Positions 1 through 8,624 are shown, numbered from the stretch's first letter. The stretch: 64,000 nucleotides of DNA from Nonomuraea candida (GCF_000725485.1 NZ_JOAG01000012.1:124001-188000); one strand, 5' to 3'. Notes: generated from the letters alone by a model not told the origin. Numbers and translations: made by a program.

Positions 1-183
1 TCCGGCGCGGCGGCGGTGGCGGCGCTGACGCGGGCGCTGGCCGCCGAGTGGGCGGCCGACGGCATCCGGGTCAACTGCGTCAATACCGGCGCCTCTCCGC
101 TCGTGGTCGCTCAGACGTCGCTGGACATCCTCATCTCCGGCCTAACCGGGCACGTCATAGACGTTCGCGTGGACGGCGCTTGA
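1..183 (+). CDS. C-terminal end of a short-chain dehydrogenase/reductase (partial)
   Basis: The window opens inside a frame of 60 codons that ends with TGA at 181-183. The readable part contains DGIRVNCVNTG, the segment that follows the catalytic YxxxK helix in short-chain dehydrogenases; the Rossmann fold and start are outside the window. The gene that follows codes for a CDP-glycerol-type polymer transferase. In actinobacteria such a transferase often sits beside a fused cytidylyltransferase/SDR protein (TarI/TarJ-like, making CDP-ribitol), so this could be the tail of that fusion. That link is inferred from context only; a stand-alone SDR is equally possible. Confidence 0.75.
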   Translation, partial: SGAAAVAALTRALAAEWAADGIRVNCVNTGASPLVVAQTSLDILISGLTGHVIDVRVDGA

Positions 184-209
184 CCTGACGCTTGTTACCG
201 TGCGATCGC

Positions 210-1946
210 ATGAGGAGACTCATCGTGATCGCGGCGCTACTGGGCTGCTACCCCGTGCTGCTGGTGTCGGCGCTCTGGCCGGCGCCGGTGGTGTTCGGGG
301 TGGCCGCGGCGGCCTCGTACGCCGTCGAGTACGCCGCCACCCGCGCCGCCAGGCCGCTGCCCGAGCTGCTGGCCAAGGTGCACCTCGGGATCACGCTGCG
401 CTTCGCGGCCAGGGAGACCATGGCGCTGCTGCTGATCGCGCGGACGGCGGGGGCCGACTCGCCGTGGTTCGCCGCGGTCGCCGCCGGCATGCTCGCGATC
501 CACGCCGTGCGGGCCCTGCACACGGGCCTGGCGCTGCGGCTGCGGCAGATGCTCAGCCGGATGCCGGTGACCACCCGCAACCTCGACGTCTCCGCCCTGC
601 GCATCCCGAAGCTGCCGCCGGGGCGGCTGCGTGACGCCGGCAGCGTGCCCTTCCTCTACCTGGACGGCCTGCCGGTGCTCGGGGCGGTGCTGGGCGTCGT
701 GCCCGCCGCCGTGGGCGCCGGGCTGGCGCTGGCGGCGGGGCTGGCGGGGGCGCTCGCCCTCATCCCGTACGTCCGCCGCGCCGCCCCCCTCACCGACCGG
801 GAGCGGGTCCTGGAGGTCGTGGGCGAGCAGATCGAGAAGTACCGGCCGGAGGTGATCCTGTACTTCTCCGGCGCGACGGCCGCCGCCTACCAGGCCAGGA
901 TGTGGCTGCCGACGCTGGAGCGCCTGTCCAGGCGGGCGATCGTGGTCCTGCGCGAGCGGGGCATGGCCCGGCACCTGGAGGGCACGCGGCTGCCGATGGT
1001 GTGCATCCCGTCGTCGGCCGACCTGATGAGCTTCCGCGCCCTGACCGACGCCCGGCTGTGCCTGTACGTCGCCAACGTCGGCAGGAACGTGCACATGCTG
1101 CGCATCCCGACCCTGCGCAGCGTGTTCCTCAATCACGGCGACAGCGACAAGGAGGCGTCGTTCAACCCGTTCTCGCGGGTCTACGACGAGGTGTGGGTGG
1201 CCGGGCCCGCGGGCCGCGACCGTTACCGGCGGGCCAAGGTGGGCGTCAGGGACGAGAACATCCACGAGGTCGGGCGGCCGCAGCTCGAAGGCATCTCGAC
1301 GGAGGGGCCGGGGCTGCCGTTCCGGACCGTCCTGTACGCCCCGACCTGGGAGGGGTGGAACGACGACCTGTTCCACACCTCGCTGGTCACCATGGGCCCG
1401 CGCATCGTGCGGGCGCTGCTCGACCACCGGCCCGCGCTGCGGGTGATCTACAAGCCGCACCCGCTCACCGGGCACCGCGACAAGAGCGCCACGCGGGCGC
1501 ACCGGAAGATCGTGGCCATGATCGAGGCGGCCGAGCTGGCCAAGTCGAAGGCCCGCCACCCGTCGCGGGCGGACGGGGCCGAGCCGCGCATCCGGCACCT
1601 GGTGGTCACCGGGCCGGAGCCGCACCTGTACGACTGCTTCAACCAGTGCGACCTGCTGATCACCGACATCTCCAGCGTGGTGACCGACTTCCTGGCCAGC
1701 GAGAAGCCGTACGCGGTGACGAACGTGGCCGGCCTGCCCGAGCGCGCCTTCCACGAGCGCTACCCCAGCACCGAGGCCGGCGTGCTGCTCGGCGCGGCCC
1801 TGGCCGAGCTGGCCGGGTTCCTGGACGGAGAGGACACGCTGGCGCGGGCCAGGGTCAAGCTGCGCAGCTATCTGCTCGGGCCGGAGTATCCGGACGCGAT
1901 GGCCCGCTTCAACGCCGCCGTCGAGCGCGTCTTCTCCGGCGGCTGA
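210..1946 (+). CDS. CDP-glycerol glycerophosphotransferase family protein (TagB/TagF-like)
   Basis: Predicted membrane-associated transferase that moves polyol phosphate from a CDP-activated donor onto a cell-wall glycopolymer (teichoic-acid type). Residues 1-200 are hydrophobic with several likely membrane segments; the C-terminal half is the Glyphos_transf domain. Family marks are LNHGDSDKEASF near residue 306, YKPHPLTG near 414 and DLLITDISSVVTDFLASEKP near 480. Length (578 residues from ATG 210) is normal for single-domain members. The start is uncertain: TTG 192 adds six residues, and GTG 225 has the best ribosome site (GAGGAG at 212-217, 7 bases before). The gene follows an SDR tail and precedes a convergent glycosyltransferase, which fits a surface-polymer locus. 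Its stop codon lies in the first unit of a 20-bp tandem repeat. Confidence 0.88.
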   Translation: MRRLIVIAALLGCYPVLLVSALWPAPVVFGVAAAASYAVEYAATRAARPLPELLAKVHLGITLRFAARETMALLLIARTAGADSPWFAAVAAGMLAIHAVRALHTGLALRLRQMLSRMPVTTRNLDVSALRIPKLPPGRLRDAGSVPFLYLDGLPVLGAVLGVVPAAVGAGLALAAGLAGALALIPYVRRAAPLTDRERVLEVVGEQIEKYRPEVILYFSGATAAAYQARMWLPTLERLSRRAIVVLRERGMARHLEGTRLPMVCIPSSADLMSFRALTDARLCLYVANVGRNVHMLRIPTLRSVFLNHGDSDKEASFNPFSRVYDEVWVAGPAGRDRYRRAKVGVRDENIHEVGRPQLEGISTEGPGLPFRTVLYAPTWEGWNDDLFHTSLVTMGPRIVRALLDHRPALRVIYKPHPLTGHRDKSATRAHRKIVAMIEAAELAKSKARHPSRADGAEPRIRHLVVTGPEPHLYDCFNQCDLLITDISSVVTDFLASEKPYAVTNVAGLPERAFHERYPSTEAGVLLGAALAELAGFLDGEDTLARARVKLRSYLLGPEYPDAMARFNAAVERVFSGG

Positions 1947-2000
1947 CCGCCTTCTCCGCCGGCTGACCGCCTTCTCCGCCGACTGACCGCCTTCTCCGCC
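1941..2000. repeat. Three tandem copies of a 20-bp unit spanning a stop codon
   Basis: The unit GGCTGACCGCCTTCTCCGCC occurs at 1941-1960, 1961-1980 and (one mismatch) 1981-2000, preceded by a partial unit at 1931-1940. The TGA of the TagF-like gene is bases 4-6 of the first unit, so each unit repeats the gene's stop-codon region. It lies between convergent genes. Similar stop-spanning repeats occur at 4993-5048 and 63663-63728. Confidence 0.95.
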
Positions 2001-2060
2001 GGCACGCCGGGGGTAGGCACCCCGCCGGGGTGCGGCGGGGTGGGGGCGGGCGACGGGAGA

Positions 2061-3089
2061 CTAGCGCTCGGGCCGGGCGAGCTTCTTCGGGCTGGTCAGG
2101 AAGCCCCAGCCCCACGAGCAGTGCATGGTCGCGTAGACCAGCGGCAGCCGCAGCTTGGCCGCGGCGGGCAGCCCGCCGCCGGTCAGCACCGAGCCGGCCA
2201 CGATGGCGACCGCGTAGCCGCCGGGGACGATCAGCGCGAGCGGGAGGAACGGCGAGACGACCAGCCCGAGCAGCATCGCCAGCACGGCGGCCGGGGGCGC
2301 GAGGTAGCGCAGGTTGATCGTGCCCTCGTGGGTCCGCGCGACCACGCGCCGCCACCGGCCGTAGTGGAAGTACTGCTTGGCCAGCGCCTTGACGTTGGGC
2401 CTGGGCCGGTAGGAGACGCGCATGCGGGGCTGGAACCACACCAGGCCGCCGGTCTGGCGGATGCGGTGGTTCATCTCCCAGTCCTGGGCGCGCTGGAAGT
2501 GCTCGTCGTAGCCGCCCACCCGGTCGAGCGCCGAGCGGCGGAAGACGCCGAGGTAGACGGTGTCGGCGGGGCCCGGGGTGCCGCCCACGTGGAAGGCGGC
2601 GGCGCCCACGCCGATCTTGGAGGTCATGGCGCAGGCCACGGCCTGCTCGAAGGGGGTGACCCCCTCGGCCGCCATGATGCCGCCCACGTTGTCGGCGCCG
2701 GTCTCCGCCAGCGTCTCGACGGCCACCCGCAGGTAGTCGGAGGGCAGCATGGCATGCCCGTCGACCCTGGCGATGATGCCGTTGCGTGAGGCGGCGATGG
2801 CCGCGTTGAGCGCGTTGGGGGTGCGGCCCGTCGGATTGGGCACCACCGTCACCCGCCGGTCGGCCGCCGCGATGGCGTCGGCGACCTCTTGGGTGCGGTC
2901 CTGGGACGGACCCACGGCGAGGACGACCTCGATCTCGCCGGGGTAGTTCTGGGCGAGGACCTGATCGACGGCCTCGCGGAGGTGCCGCTCCTCGTTGAGG
3001 ACCGGCATGACGACGGAGATGGGAGGCCAGCCGCGCGTCTCCGCGGGCGCGTGCGGCGAGTCGGGGAACTGCTTCATGGCGGGGCTCAC
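2061..3089 (-). CDS. Glycosyltransferase family 2 (ExoA-like membrane type)
   Basis: Predicted to move a sugar from a nucleotide-sugar donor to a lipid- or polymer-linked acceptor at the inner face of the membrane. The GT-A fold starts with ISVVMPVLNEERHL (residues 24-37); DGH at 110-112 takes the metal-binding DxD position; QDWEMNHRIR (201-210) is the acceptor/catalytic ED-type motif; QYFHYGRWR follows at 238. Two to three membrane helices lie at about 260-320, as in ExoA-like enzymes. Length is 342 residues from GTG 3089. A TACAGT -10-like hexamer at 3098-3093 sits just before this GTG, suggesting a leaderless message; ATG 3077 is the alternative start. It is convergent with the TagF-like gene and divergent from the LCP gene, so all three probably serve one surface polymer. 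The sugar is unknown. Confidence 0.88.
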   Translation of the reverse strand: MSPAMKQFPDSPHAPAETRGWPPISVVMPVLNEERHLREAVDQVLAQNYPGEIEVVLAVGPSQDRTQEVADAIAAADRRVTVVPNPTGRTPNALNAAIAASRNGIIARVDGHAMLPSDYLRVAVETLAETGADNVGGIMAAEGVTPFEQAVACAMTSKIGVGAAAFHVGGTPGPADTVYLGVFRRSALDRVGGYDEHFQRAQDWEMNHRIRQTGGLVWFQPRMRVSYRPRPNVKALAKQYFHYGRWRRVVARTHEGTINLRYLAPPAAVLAMLLGLVVSPFLPLALIVPGGYAVAIVAGSVLTGGGLPAAAKLRLPLVYATMHCSWGWGFLTSPKKLARPER

Positions 3090-3157
3090 GCTACTGTACG
3101 ACCACGGGAGGAGGGCAATCGAAAGCCCATCCGCCGGGGCGACAAAGGGGGGACGGC

Positions 3158-4621
3158 ATGCGCGACCCGGGCGAGGAGGAGGACGACGGCGTGCTCGTGG
3201 GCGGCGACGCCTACGGCGGGGTCAAGCTCCCGCCCGTCCGCGCCCGCAAACCGCGCAGGAGCGCCAGGGCCAGGCGGCGCAACATCCTGATCGCCGGTTT
3301 CCTGTCCATCGGGGTGCTGGTCACGACCGGGGTGGTGTGGGCGACGCCGCGCCAGATCGGCACGGTCGACGCCGGGGTGACCGCGCCCGCGTCCTCCCGT
3401 GGCGCCGAGAACATCCTGCTGGTCGGCGTCGACAAGCGCGACGACCTCACCCGCCAGGAGCAGAACCGCCTCAAGCTGGGCCGCGAGTCCGGCCAGCGCA
3501 CCGACACGATGATGGTCATCCACCTGTCGGAGGACCACAAGAAGGTCACCGTGGTCAGCCTGCCGCGCGACACCTGGACGACGATCCCGGGCAAGGGCGA
3601 CCACAAGATCAACTCGGCGTACCAGTTCGGCGGGCCCAAGCTGACCAGGCAGACCGTGGAGGCGGCCACCGGACTGGAGATCAACCGCTACATCGAGGTC
3701 AACATCCTGGGCTTCATCGACGTCGTCGACTCGCTCGGCGGGGTCACGGTCTGCACGCCCGTGCCGATCAACGACACCAGGATCGCGCTCAACCTGCCGG
3801 CCGGCACCCATCAGCTCGACGGCGTGCGCGCGCTCGGCTACGCCCGCACCCGCGCCACGGCCCGCTCCGACCTCGACCGCATCGACCGGCAGCAGCAGGT
3901 GATCTCGGCCCTGCTCAACCGGGCGCTGAGCGCCGACACGCTGGCCAACCCGGCCAAGCTGACCGCGTTCGTCAACTCGACGCTGAGCACGGTCAAGGTC
4001 GATCCCGACGACGGGCTGCTCGGGCTGGCCAATCAGCTCAGGGACGTCTCGCTGGACGACGTGAAGTTCGCCGAGGTGCCGCTGGCCGACGTGAACTTCA
4101 AGACGCCCACCGGCGAGTCGGCGGTGCTGTGGGACAAGCAGGCGGCCCGTGCCATGTTCGACCGGATCGAGGCGGACCAGGACCTCACCGAGCCGGCGCC
4201 CTCCGCCTCCAGCTCCGGGAAGCCCTCCGCGAAGCCGTCGGCCAAGCCGCCCGCGACCGCGCCGGGCGAGATCACGCTGAAGGTGAAGAACGGCACGATG
4301 ATCACGGGGCTGGCGGCTCGTACGAAGGAGGCGCTGGTCGCGTACGGGTTCAAGGTGCCCGGCAAGCCGGGCAACACCACCAAGAAGGACTACGAGAAGA
4401 CGTTCATCCGCTACGGCAAGGGGCTGGAGGCGCAGGCGAGGGTCGTGGCCGCCGCCATCCCCGGCGCGGAGCTGCGCGAGGTGGACGTCGAGGGCATCGA
4501 GCTGATCCTGGGCAGCGACCAGCCGAAAATCCGGCAACAGAAGTCGGCCGGCACCCCATCCGCCCAACCGAGTGTTACACCAACCACCAAAACGGCAATG
4601 CAGAACATATGTAAGAAATAG
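3158..4621 (+). CDS. LytR-CpsA-Psr (LCP) family glycopolymer ligase
   Basis: LCP proteins attach undecaprenyl-phosphate-linked glycopolymers to peptidoglycan outside the membrane. The 487-residue product has a cytoplasmic N-terminus, one membrane segment (about 45-65, ILIAGFLSIGVLVTTGVVW), then an LCP domain (about 110-270) with TDTMMVIHL, the conserved SLPRDTW and the arginine-rich ARTRATARSDLDRIDRQQ stretch that binds the pyrophosphate lipid. A Ser/Pro/Lys linker near 345-365 leads to a C-terminal LytR_C domain (about 368-455). ATG 3158 has a GGGGGGA ribosome site 5 bases upstream. The 3' end and the following 30 bases are unusually AT-rich and may hold the promoter of the next gene. Neighbouring TagF-like and GT2 genes support a cell-wall polymer role. 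Confidence 0.93.
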   Translation: MRDPGEEEDDGVLVGGDAYGGVKLPPVRARKPRRSARARRRNILIAGFLSIGVLVTTGVVWATPRQIGTVDAGVTAPASSRGAENILLVGVDKRDDLTRQEQNRLKLGRESGQRTDTMMVIHLSEDHKKVTVVSLPRDTWTTIPGKGDHKINSAYQFGGPKLTRQTVEAATGLEINRYIEVNILGFIDVVDSLGGVTVCTPVPINDTRIALNLPAGTHQLDGVRALGYARTRATARSDLDRIDRQQQVISALLNRALSADTLANPAKLTAFVNSTLSTVKVDPDDGLLGLANQLRDVSLDDVKFAEVPLADVNFKTPTGESAVLWDKQAARAMFDRIEADQDLTEPAPSASSSGKPSAKPSAKPPATAPGEITLKVKNGTMITGLAARTKEALVAYGFKVPGKPGNTTKKDYEKTFIRYGKGLEAQARVVAAAIPGAELREVDVEGIELILGSDQPKIRQQKSAGTPSAQPSVTPTTKTAMQNICKK

Positions 4622-4655
4622 GCATAATTATCTAGGCGTCGGGCAGGTGAGGCCC

Positions 4656-5003
4656 ATGGTGGTCAGGTGCTGGCGAGAGGAGCCCTGTACGGTGCTGCAC
4701 GTCGTGGGAGACCTCGACGTGGCGGGCGCGCCCAGGCTGCGGGCGGAGCTCGAACAAGCCTTGGCCGCCGCCGACCCCCTCGCTCTGGTCCTCGATCTGA
4801 CCGAGGTGCCGTTCTGCGACTCGGTCGGGCTCGGGGTGCTCGTCGCCGCGCTCAACCACGTGCAGCGGATGAACGGCCGGATGATCCTGGTGCTCGCGCC
4901 GGGAATGATCCGGCATCTGCTGACGATCACCAATCTCGACCGGCATTTCGAGACGAGCCAATCCCTCGGCGAGGCCCGCGCGGCCCTGGAGAACGCGGCC
5001 TGA
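4656..5003 (+). CDS. STAS-domain anti-sigma factor antagonist
   Basis: A single STAS domain of about 115 residues, as in SpoIIAA/RsbV-type antagonists that free a sigma factor by binding its anti-sigma kinase. It shows TVLHVVGDLDVAGAPRLRAE at the N-terminus and CDSVGLGVLV in the middle; the serine in DSxGL is the residue usually phosphorylated by the partner kinase. No kinase or sigma gene is adjacent, so the partner is unknown. The start is ambiguous: ATG 4656 and GTG 4659 follow GGTGAGG at 4646-4652, and GTG 4647 is also possible; starts before 4621 would overlap the LCP gene. An AT-rich stretch at 4604-4635 is a likely promoter. The stop lies in the first unit of a tandem repeat. Confidence 0.85.
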   Translation: MVVRCWREEPCTVLHVVGDLDVAGAPRLRAELEQALAAADPLALVLDLTEVPFCDSVGLGVLVAALNHVQRMNGRMILVLAPGMIRHLLTITNLDRHFETSQSLGEARAALENAA

Positions 5004-5048
5004 CGCCCCGGCCCCGAGGACGCGGCCTGACGCCCCCGGCCCCGGAGG
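4993..5048. repeat. Two tandem copies of a 27-29-bp unit spanning a stop codon
   Basis: Unit 1 (4993-5019) and unit 2 (5020-5048) both read ACGCGGCCTGACGCCCC followed by GGCCCC and GAGG with small insertions; a third, decayed start (ACGCTGCCCGACG) follows at 5049. The TGA that ends the STAS gene is in unit 1 and is repeated in unit 2. The rest of 5049-5245 contains no gene I can support. Confidence 0.85.
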
Positions 5049-5261
5049 ACGCTGCCCGACGACCCGCCGCGCGGCTCCGGCAGGGTCCGGTCGCGCGGTC
5101 CGGCGGAGTCCCGTCTCATGCGCCGGGGCGGGCCGGTCGCGTGGTCCCGGCGGGGCCCGGCCGGTAAGAGGTGTGCGCGAAAATGGTCATGTCACCGGGC
5201 ACACCTCCCCTCGACGCTCTGCGGTCGCGGGAGAGCCCCCTCACCTGCGGAGGCTTTCACG

Positions 5262-6092
5262 TTGTTCGACCAGTTCCCCGAGCCCGCGCGATCCCAGCTC
5301 AGGTCCGCCTTCGACGAGGGCAGGACCCGTCCTGAGTGGTGCTTCGCGGAGGGACAGGCCCGCCTGGCCTACTGGGCGCCCTTCCCCGGCTCGGAGCCTG
5401 CGATCGTCTGGCAGTTCGACCCCGGCCCCGACCCCGTCGCCGCCGCCGGGCTGCTGCGCCACAGCATGACCGCGATGGGCCTGACCAAGGCGATCCACGA
5501 CATCCCGCTCAAGCCGGGGCTCGACCCCGTCGTCGACCGTGCCGTCGAGCACGAGGCGCTGATCGAGGCCGGGTTCGCGATGGAGGTGGAGCGGCTGCTG
5601 CTGGAGTGGGCGGCCGGCAGCGACCTGCCGCCCGACCCCGGCAGGCTGACCTACCGGCCCGCGCGCCGCATGTCCCCCGCCGAGGTGATCGACGTGCTCG
5701 TCCGCGTCTCGGAGGGCTCGCTCGACCACGACACGCGGGTCGAGGTGGCCACGTCGGGCGCGGAGAAGGAGGCCCGCTGGATGTACGACGACCTGATGAG
5801 CCGCAAGGGCAAGCCCGACTGGTTCGTCATCGCCCACCTGGACGAGGAGCCCGTCGGCCTGGTGGCCCCCGACGACAACTCCATCGCCTACATCGGCGTG
5901 GTGCCCGAGCACCGCGGCAAGGGCTACGTCGACGACCTGCTGGCCCGGGGCACCCGCACGCTCGCCGAGGCCGGCGTGCAGCGCGTGGTGGCCGCCACCG
6001 ATGTCGCGAACGTCCCCACTGCCGATGCCTTCCTGCGTGCCGGATACTCGGAAGTCGGCCGACTGTTCCGCTACTACTGGAGAGCATCATGA
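5262..6092 (+). CDS. GNAT family N-acetyltransferase
   Basis: Predicted acetyl-CoA-dependent N-acetyltransferase, substrate unknown. The C-terminal half carries the GNAT fold: WFVIAHLDEEPVGLV (beta strands 2-4) and GVVPEHRGKGYVDDLLARG, the motif A loop that binds the CoA pyrophosphate. The N-terminal 120 residues form an extra domain without a recognisable family. The chosen start is TTG 5262, with GCGGAGG 8 bases upstream; upstream in-frame starts would need a long unconserved extension. This gives 276 residues. The stop overlaps the ATG of the next gene (ATGA at 6089-6092), so the two are almost certainly co-translated. Confidence 0.85.
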   Translation: MFDQFPEPARSQLRSAFDEGRTRPEWCFAEGQARLAYWAPFPGSEPAIVWQFDPGPDPVAAAGLLRHSMTAMGLTKAIHDIPLKPGLDPVVDRAVEHEALIEAGFAMEVERLLLEWAAGSDLPPDPGRLTYRPARRMSPAEVIDVLVRVSEGSLDHDTRVEVATSGAEKEARWMYDDLMSRKGKPDWFVIAHLDEEPVGLVAPDDNSIAYIGVVPEHRGKGYVDDLLARGTRTLAEAGVQRVVAATDVANVPTADAFLRAGYSEVGRLFRYYWRAS

Positions 6093-6928
6093 GGCTTGGA
6101 GTCATGTACGACCGGGACCTGCCGCCGGAGCAGCTCATCCCGTTCGCCCGGACGCTCGACGAGACCTCCGTCGACGATCTGTGGGTGGTCGAGGACCTGG
6201 GCTGGACCGGCGGCATCTCGTCGGCGGCCACGGCGCTGGCCGTCACCTCCCGGCTGCGCGTGGGCCTCGGCATCGCCCCGGCGCCGCTGCGCAACCCGGC
6301 GCTGCTGGCGATGGAGCTGGGCAACCTGGCGCGGGTGCACCCGGGCCGGCTGGCGGCCGGGATCGGGCACGGCGTGCAGGAGTGGATGCGGCAGGTGGGC
6401 GCCGCCGTCCCGTCGCCGCTCGGCCTGCTGGAGGAGACGATCACGGCGGTGGGCGAGCTGCTGCGCGGCCGTGCCGTCACCCTGCACGGCACCTCGGTCC
6501 ATCTGGACGAGGTGGCGCTCGTGCACCCGCCGGCCGAGCCGCCGCCCCTGCTGGCCGGGGTCAAGGGCCCGCGCTCGCTGGCGCTGTCGGGCCGCGTGGC
6601 CCAGGGCACGATCATCCCCGAGGGCGTCGGGCCCGAGCAGCTGCCCGGGGTCCGGGAGCGGATCGGCGGCGGCGAGGATCACGAGCTGGTGGTGTTCACG
6701 TTCCTGCACATCGGGTCCGGCACCGCCGAGGTGACGCGCTCGGCGGTGGAGGGGCAGGCGGGCTTCCTCGGGGTCGCGCCCGCCGACGTGGCGATGGCGT
6801 CCGGCACCGCCGAGGAGGCGGCGGCGCACGTCAAGGCCCTGTGGGCGGCCGGCGCCGACTCCGTCGCGGTGCGCCCGATCGGCCCCGACCCCCTGGGCCA
6901 GGTGACCGCGCTGCTGTCGGCCCTGTAG
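6089..6928 (+). CDS. LLM class flavin-dependent oxidoreductase
   Basis: Luciferase-like monooxygenase fold (279 residues) that in actinobacteria normally uses F420 or FMN. It begins MRLGVMYDRDLPPEQLIPFA and has the family patterns DDLWVVEDLGWTGG, LRVGLGIAPAPLRNPALLAM and HPGRLAAGIGHGVQEWM in the right order. The end, SVAVRPIGPDPLGQVTALL, is also typical. ATG 6089 overlaps the acetyltransferase stop by four bases, giving a two-gene operon. Substrate is unknown. A GC hairpin at 6936-6955 follows. Confidence 0.9.
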   Translation: MRLGVMYDRDLPPEQLIPFARTLDETSVDDLWVVEDLGWTGGISSAATALAVTSRLRVGLGIAPAPLRNPALLAMELGNLARVHPGRLAAGIGHGVQEWMRQVGAAVPSPLGLLEETITAVGELLRGRAVTLHGTSVHLDEVALVHPPAEPPPLLAGVKGPRSLALSGRVAQGTIIPEGVGPEQLPGVRERIGGGEDHELVVFTFLHIGSGTAEVTRSAVEGQAGFLGVAPADVAMASGTAEEAAAHVKALWAAGADSVAVRPIGPDPLGQVTALLSAL

Positions 6929-6935
6929 GACGCGG

Positions 6936-6955
6936 GCGCGCCCTACAGGGCGCGC
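6936..6955 (+). terminator. GC-rich hairpin after the LLM oxidoreductase
   Basis: GCGCGCCC (6936-6943) pairs perfectly with GGGCGCGC (6948-6955) around a 4-base loop, 8 bases after the stop. There is no T run, so this is an actinobacterial-style L-shaped or I-shaped hairpin terminator at best. Confidence 0.5.
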
Positions 6956-7041
6956 GGGTGACCGAATGGCCGATGCGGGCGGGCGTCGACTCGTCCGGAC
7001 GGTCGATGGCCGGAAGGCGGCGTTCGGTCACGATCGTCGTC

Positions 7042-7767
7042 ATGAGGCAGATCGCGGCAGTCGTGGCAGGTACGGCACTCCTGGTGGCAGTCACCGGCGG
7101 TTGCGGCGTGGACCTGAAGGCCGAAGAGGTCCACGCCGCCCAGTCGTTCCCCTTCACGGGGACGAACCTGAAGATCGACGCTTCGCTGGGCGGGGTGCGC
7201 GTCCTGCCGGGCACGGGCGGCGCCGTGCAGGTGGAGCGGTGGGTGCGCGGCAGGGCGGCCGACGGGCCCGCCTGGTCCCTGCGCGAGGGCACGCTGCGGC
7301 TCAGCGCCGACTGCAGTCTGGTCTTCGGCGACTGCGGCGCCCGCTACCACGTCAAGGTCCCGCCCGGCGTGCGGCTGTCGATCGACGCGGCCGACGGCAT
7401 CATCCTGAACGACCTCACCCAGGACGTCGACGCGGTCAGCCGGGACCGCATCCAGGTCACCAACGCCTCCGGGCGGCTGCGGCTGCGCAGCGAGGGCTCG
7501 ATCAAGGGCGAGGGGCTGAGGTCGGGCCAGGTCCGGGGCCGCACCTGGGACGGCTCCATCGACCTGGCCTTCACCGACCCGCCGGCCACCCTCGACCTGC
7601 AGTCCCGGGACGGAAGGGTGACCGCGAGAGTGCCGCCGGGCGCGTACGCGGTGACGACGGCGAGCAGGGAGGGCAGCGAACGCTCCGAGGTCACGAACGA
7701 CCGCGACGGCGCCCGCAAGATCGTGGTCCGCAGCACCACCGGCGACGTCCGCGTCCTGAGGAGATAG
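7042..7767 (+). CDS. Exported DUF4097-type beta-repeat protein, putative lipoprotein
   Basis: A 241-residue exported protein. Residues 1-20 are a signal sequence (MRQIAAVVAGTALLVAVTGG) followed by Cys21; VTGGC is a loose lipobox, so lipidation is likely but not certain. The rest is regular short beta strands with repeated patterns such as DASLGGVRVLPG, GRLRLRSEGSIKG and SRDGRVTARVPPG, typical of the DUF4097/adhesin-like right-handed beta fold. Function is unknown. ATG 7042 was chosen because it directly precedes the signal sequence. It is convergent with the next gene. Confidence 0.82.
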   Translation: MRQIAAVVAGTALLVAVTGGCGVDLKAEEVHAAQSFPFTGTNLKIDASLGGVRVLPGTGGAVQVERWVRGRAADGPAWSLREGTLRLSADCSLVFGDCGARYHVKVPPGVRLSIDAADGIILNDLTQDVDAVSRDRIQVTNASGRLRLRSEGSIKGEGLRSGQVRGRTWDGSIDLAFTDPPATLDLQSRDGRVTARVPPGAYAVTTASREGSERSEVTNDRDGARKIVVRSTTGDVRVLRR

Positions 7768-7808
7768 CCCCCGGGAAGGCCCGGCTCCGGCGCCCGTGAC
7801 GCGGAGGG

Positions 7809-8624
7809 CTACTGCCAGATGGCGGCGTACTTGCCGTTCTCCGCGTTGACCTGCACGGGCGCGAGCCCCTTCTTCTTCAGCTCGTCGAAGCGCTTCTGGT
7901 AGCCGGAGGCGTTCATGTCGACGTAGTGGGCCCAGGAGCGGACCCCGTCCTTGCGCCACACGGCCGCGTACGTGCCGTCGGGCGCCACCGCCACCCTGAC
8001 CGGCCGGAACCCCTTGGCCTTCTTGGCGTGGACCTCGGCCTCGTGCTGCTTGAGGCTCTTGCCGTAGGTGTAGTACCAGGCGCCGCCGGTGTTGGCGGTC
8101 CACACGCCCACGTAGCGGATGTCGCCCGGCGTGCCGTACGCGTCCACGGAGGTCAGCGCCAGCCCCTTGGCCAGGGCCTGCTTGTTGGCGGCGCCGAAGC
8201 GGGCGGGGGTGAGGCCGGACCTGGTGAGGAAGGCGCCGCCCTTCTTCTCGAAGACGGCGGTGAACACCGGCGAGTCGGCCGGCCCCGTGGCGGAGACGGA
8301 GACCGGCTGCGCCCCCTCCTTGACCGCGGCGTCGAACCGCTTCTGGAAGCCGCCGGCGGACATGCCCTGCCAGATGCCCCATTCCCTGGAGGAGCCGTCC
8401 TTGACCCACACGGCGGCGTAGCGCTCGCCGTCCGAAACGTTTACCGTGATCGGCCGGTAACCCTTGTCCTTGAGCTCGTTGACCCGCTCGATGCTCTGCT
8501 GGGCCGTCTGCCCGTGATAGGCGTACCAGGCCGGAGCCGCCTGCGCCCCGGCGGCGGGTGCCATCGCGACGGCGACCCCCGCCAGCACCGACGTGACGAC
8601 TGTGGTCTTCCCTGCGGTCCGCAT
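7809..8624 (-). CDS. Secreted protein made of bacterial tandem repeat domains (BTRD1-like)
   Basis: 271 residues with a Sec signal peptide (MRTAGKTTVVTSVLAGVAVA, cleaved near AQA-AP at about 30). The mature part is about five repeats of 45-50 residues with the pattern RVNELKDKGYRPITVNVSDG - YAAVWVKDG - W; further copies read RFDAAVKEGAQPVSVSATG, KGFRPVRVAVAPDGTYAAVW and RFDELKKKGLAPVQVN. This matches the bacterial tandem repeat domain found in secreted polyglycine hydrolases and beta-lactamase-like proteins; no catalytic domain is attached here. ATG 8624 has GGGAGGG two bases upstream, and TAGGGT about 43 bases before the start is a plausible -10 element. Role unknown; probably extracellular binding. 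Confidence 0.8.
   Translation of the reverse strand: MRTAGKTTVVTSVLAGVAVAMAPAAGAQAAPAWYAYHGQTAQQSIERVNELKDKGYRPITVNVSDGERYAAVWVKDGSSREWGIWQGMSAGGFQKRFDAAVKEGAQPVSVSATGPADSPVFTAVFEKKGGAFLTRSGLTPARFGAANKQALAKGLALTSVDAYGTPGDIRYVGVWTANTGGAWYYTYGKSLKQHEAEVHAKKAKGFRPVRVAVAPDGTYAAVWRKDGVRSWAHYVDMNASGYQKRFDELKKKGLAPVQVNAENGKYAAIWQ

Noticed and set aside
237..1754. A 505-codon open frame antisense to the TagF-like gene
   Set aside because: Shadow frame: biased Gln/Arg/His composition, no domain, no ribosome site.
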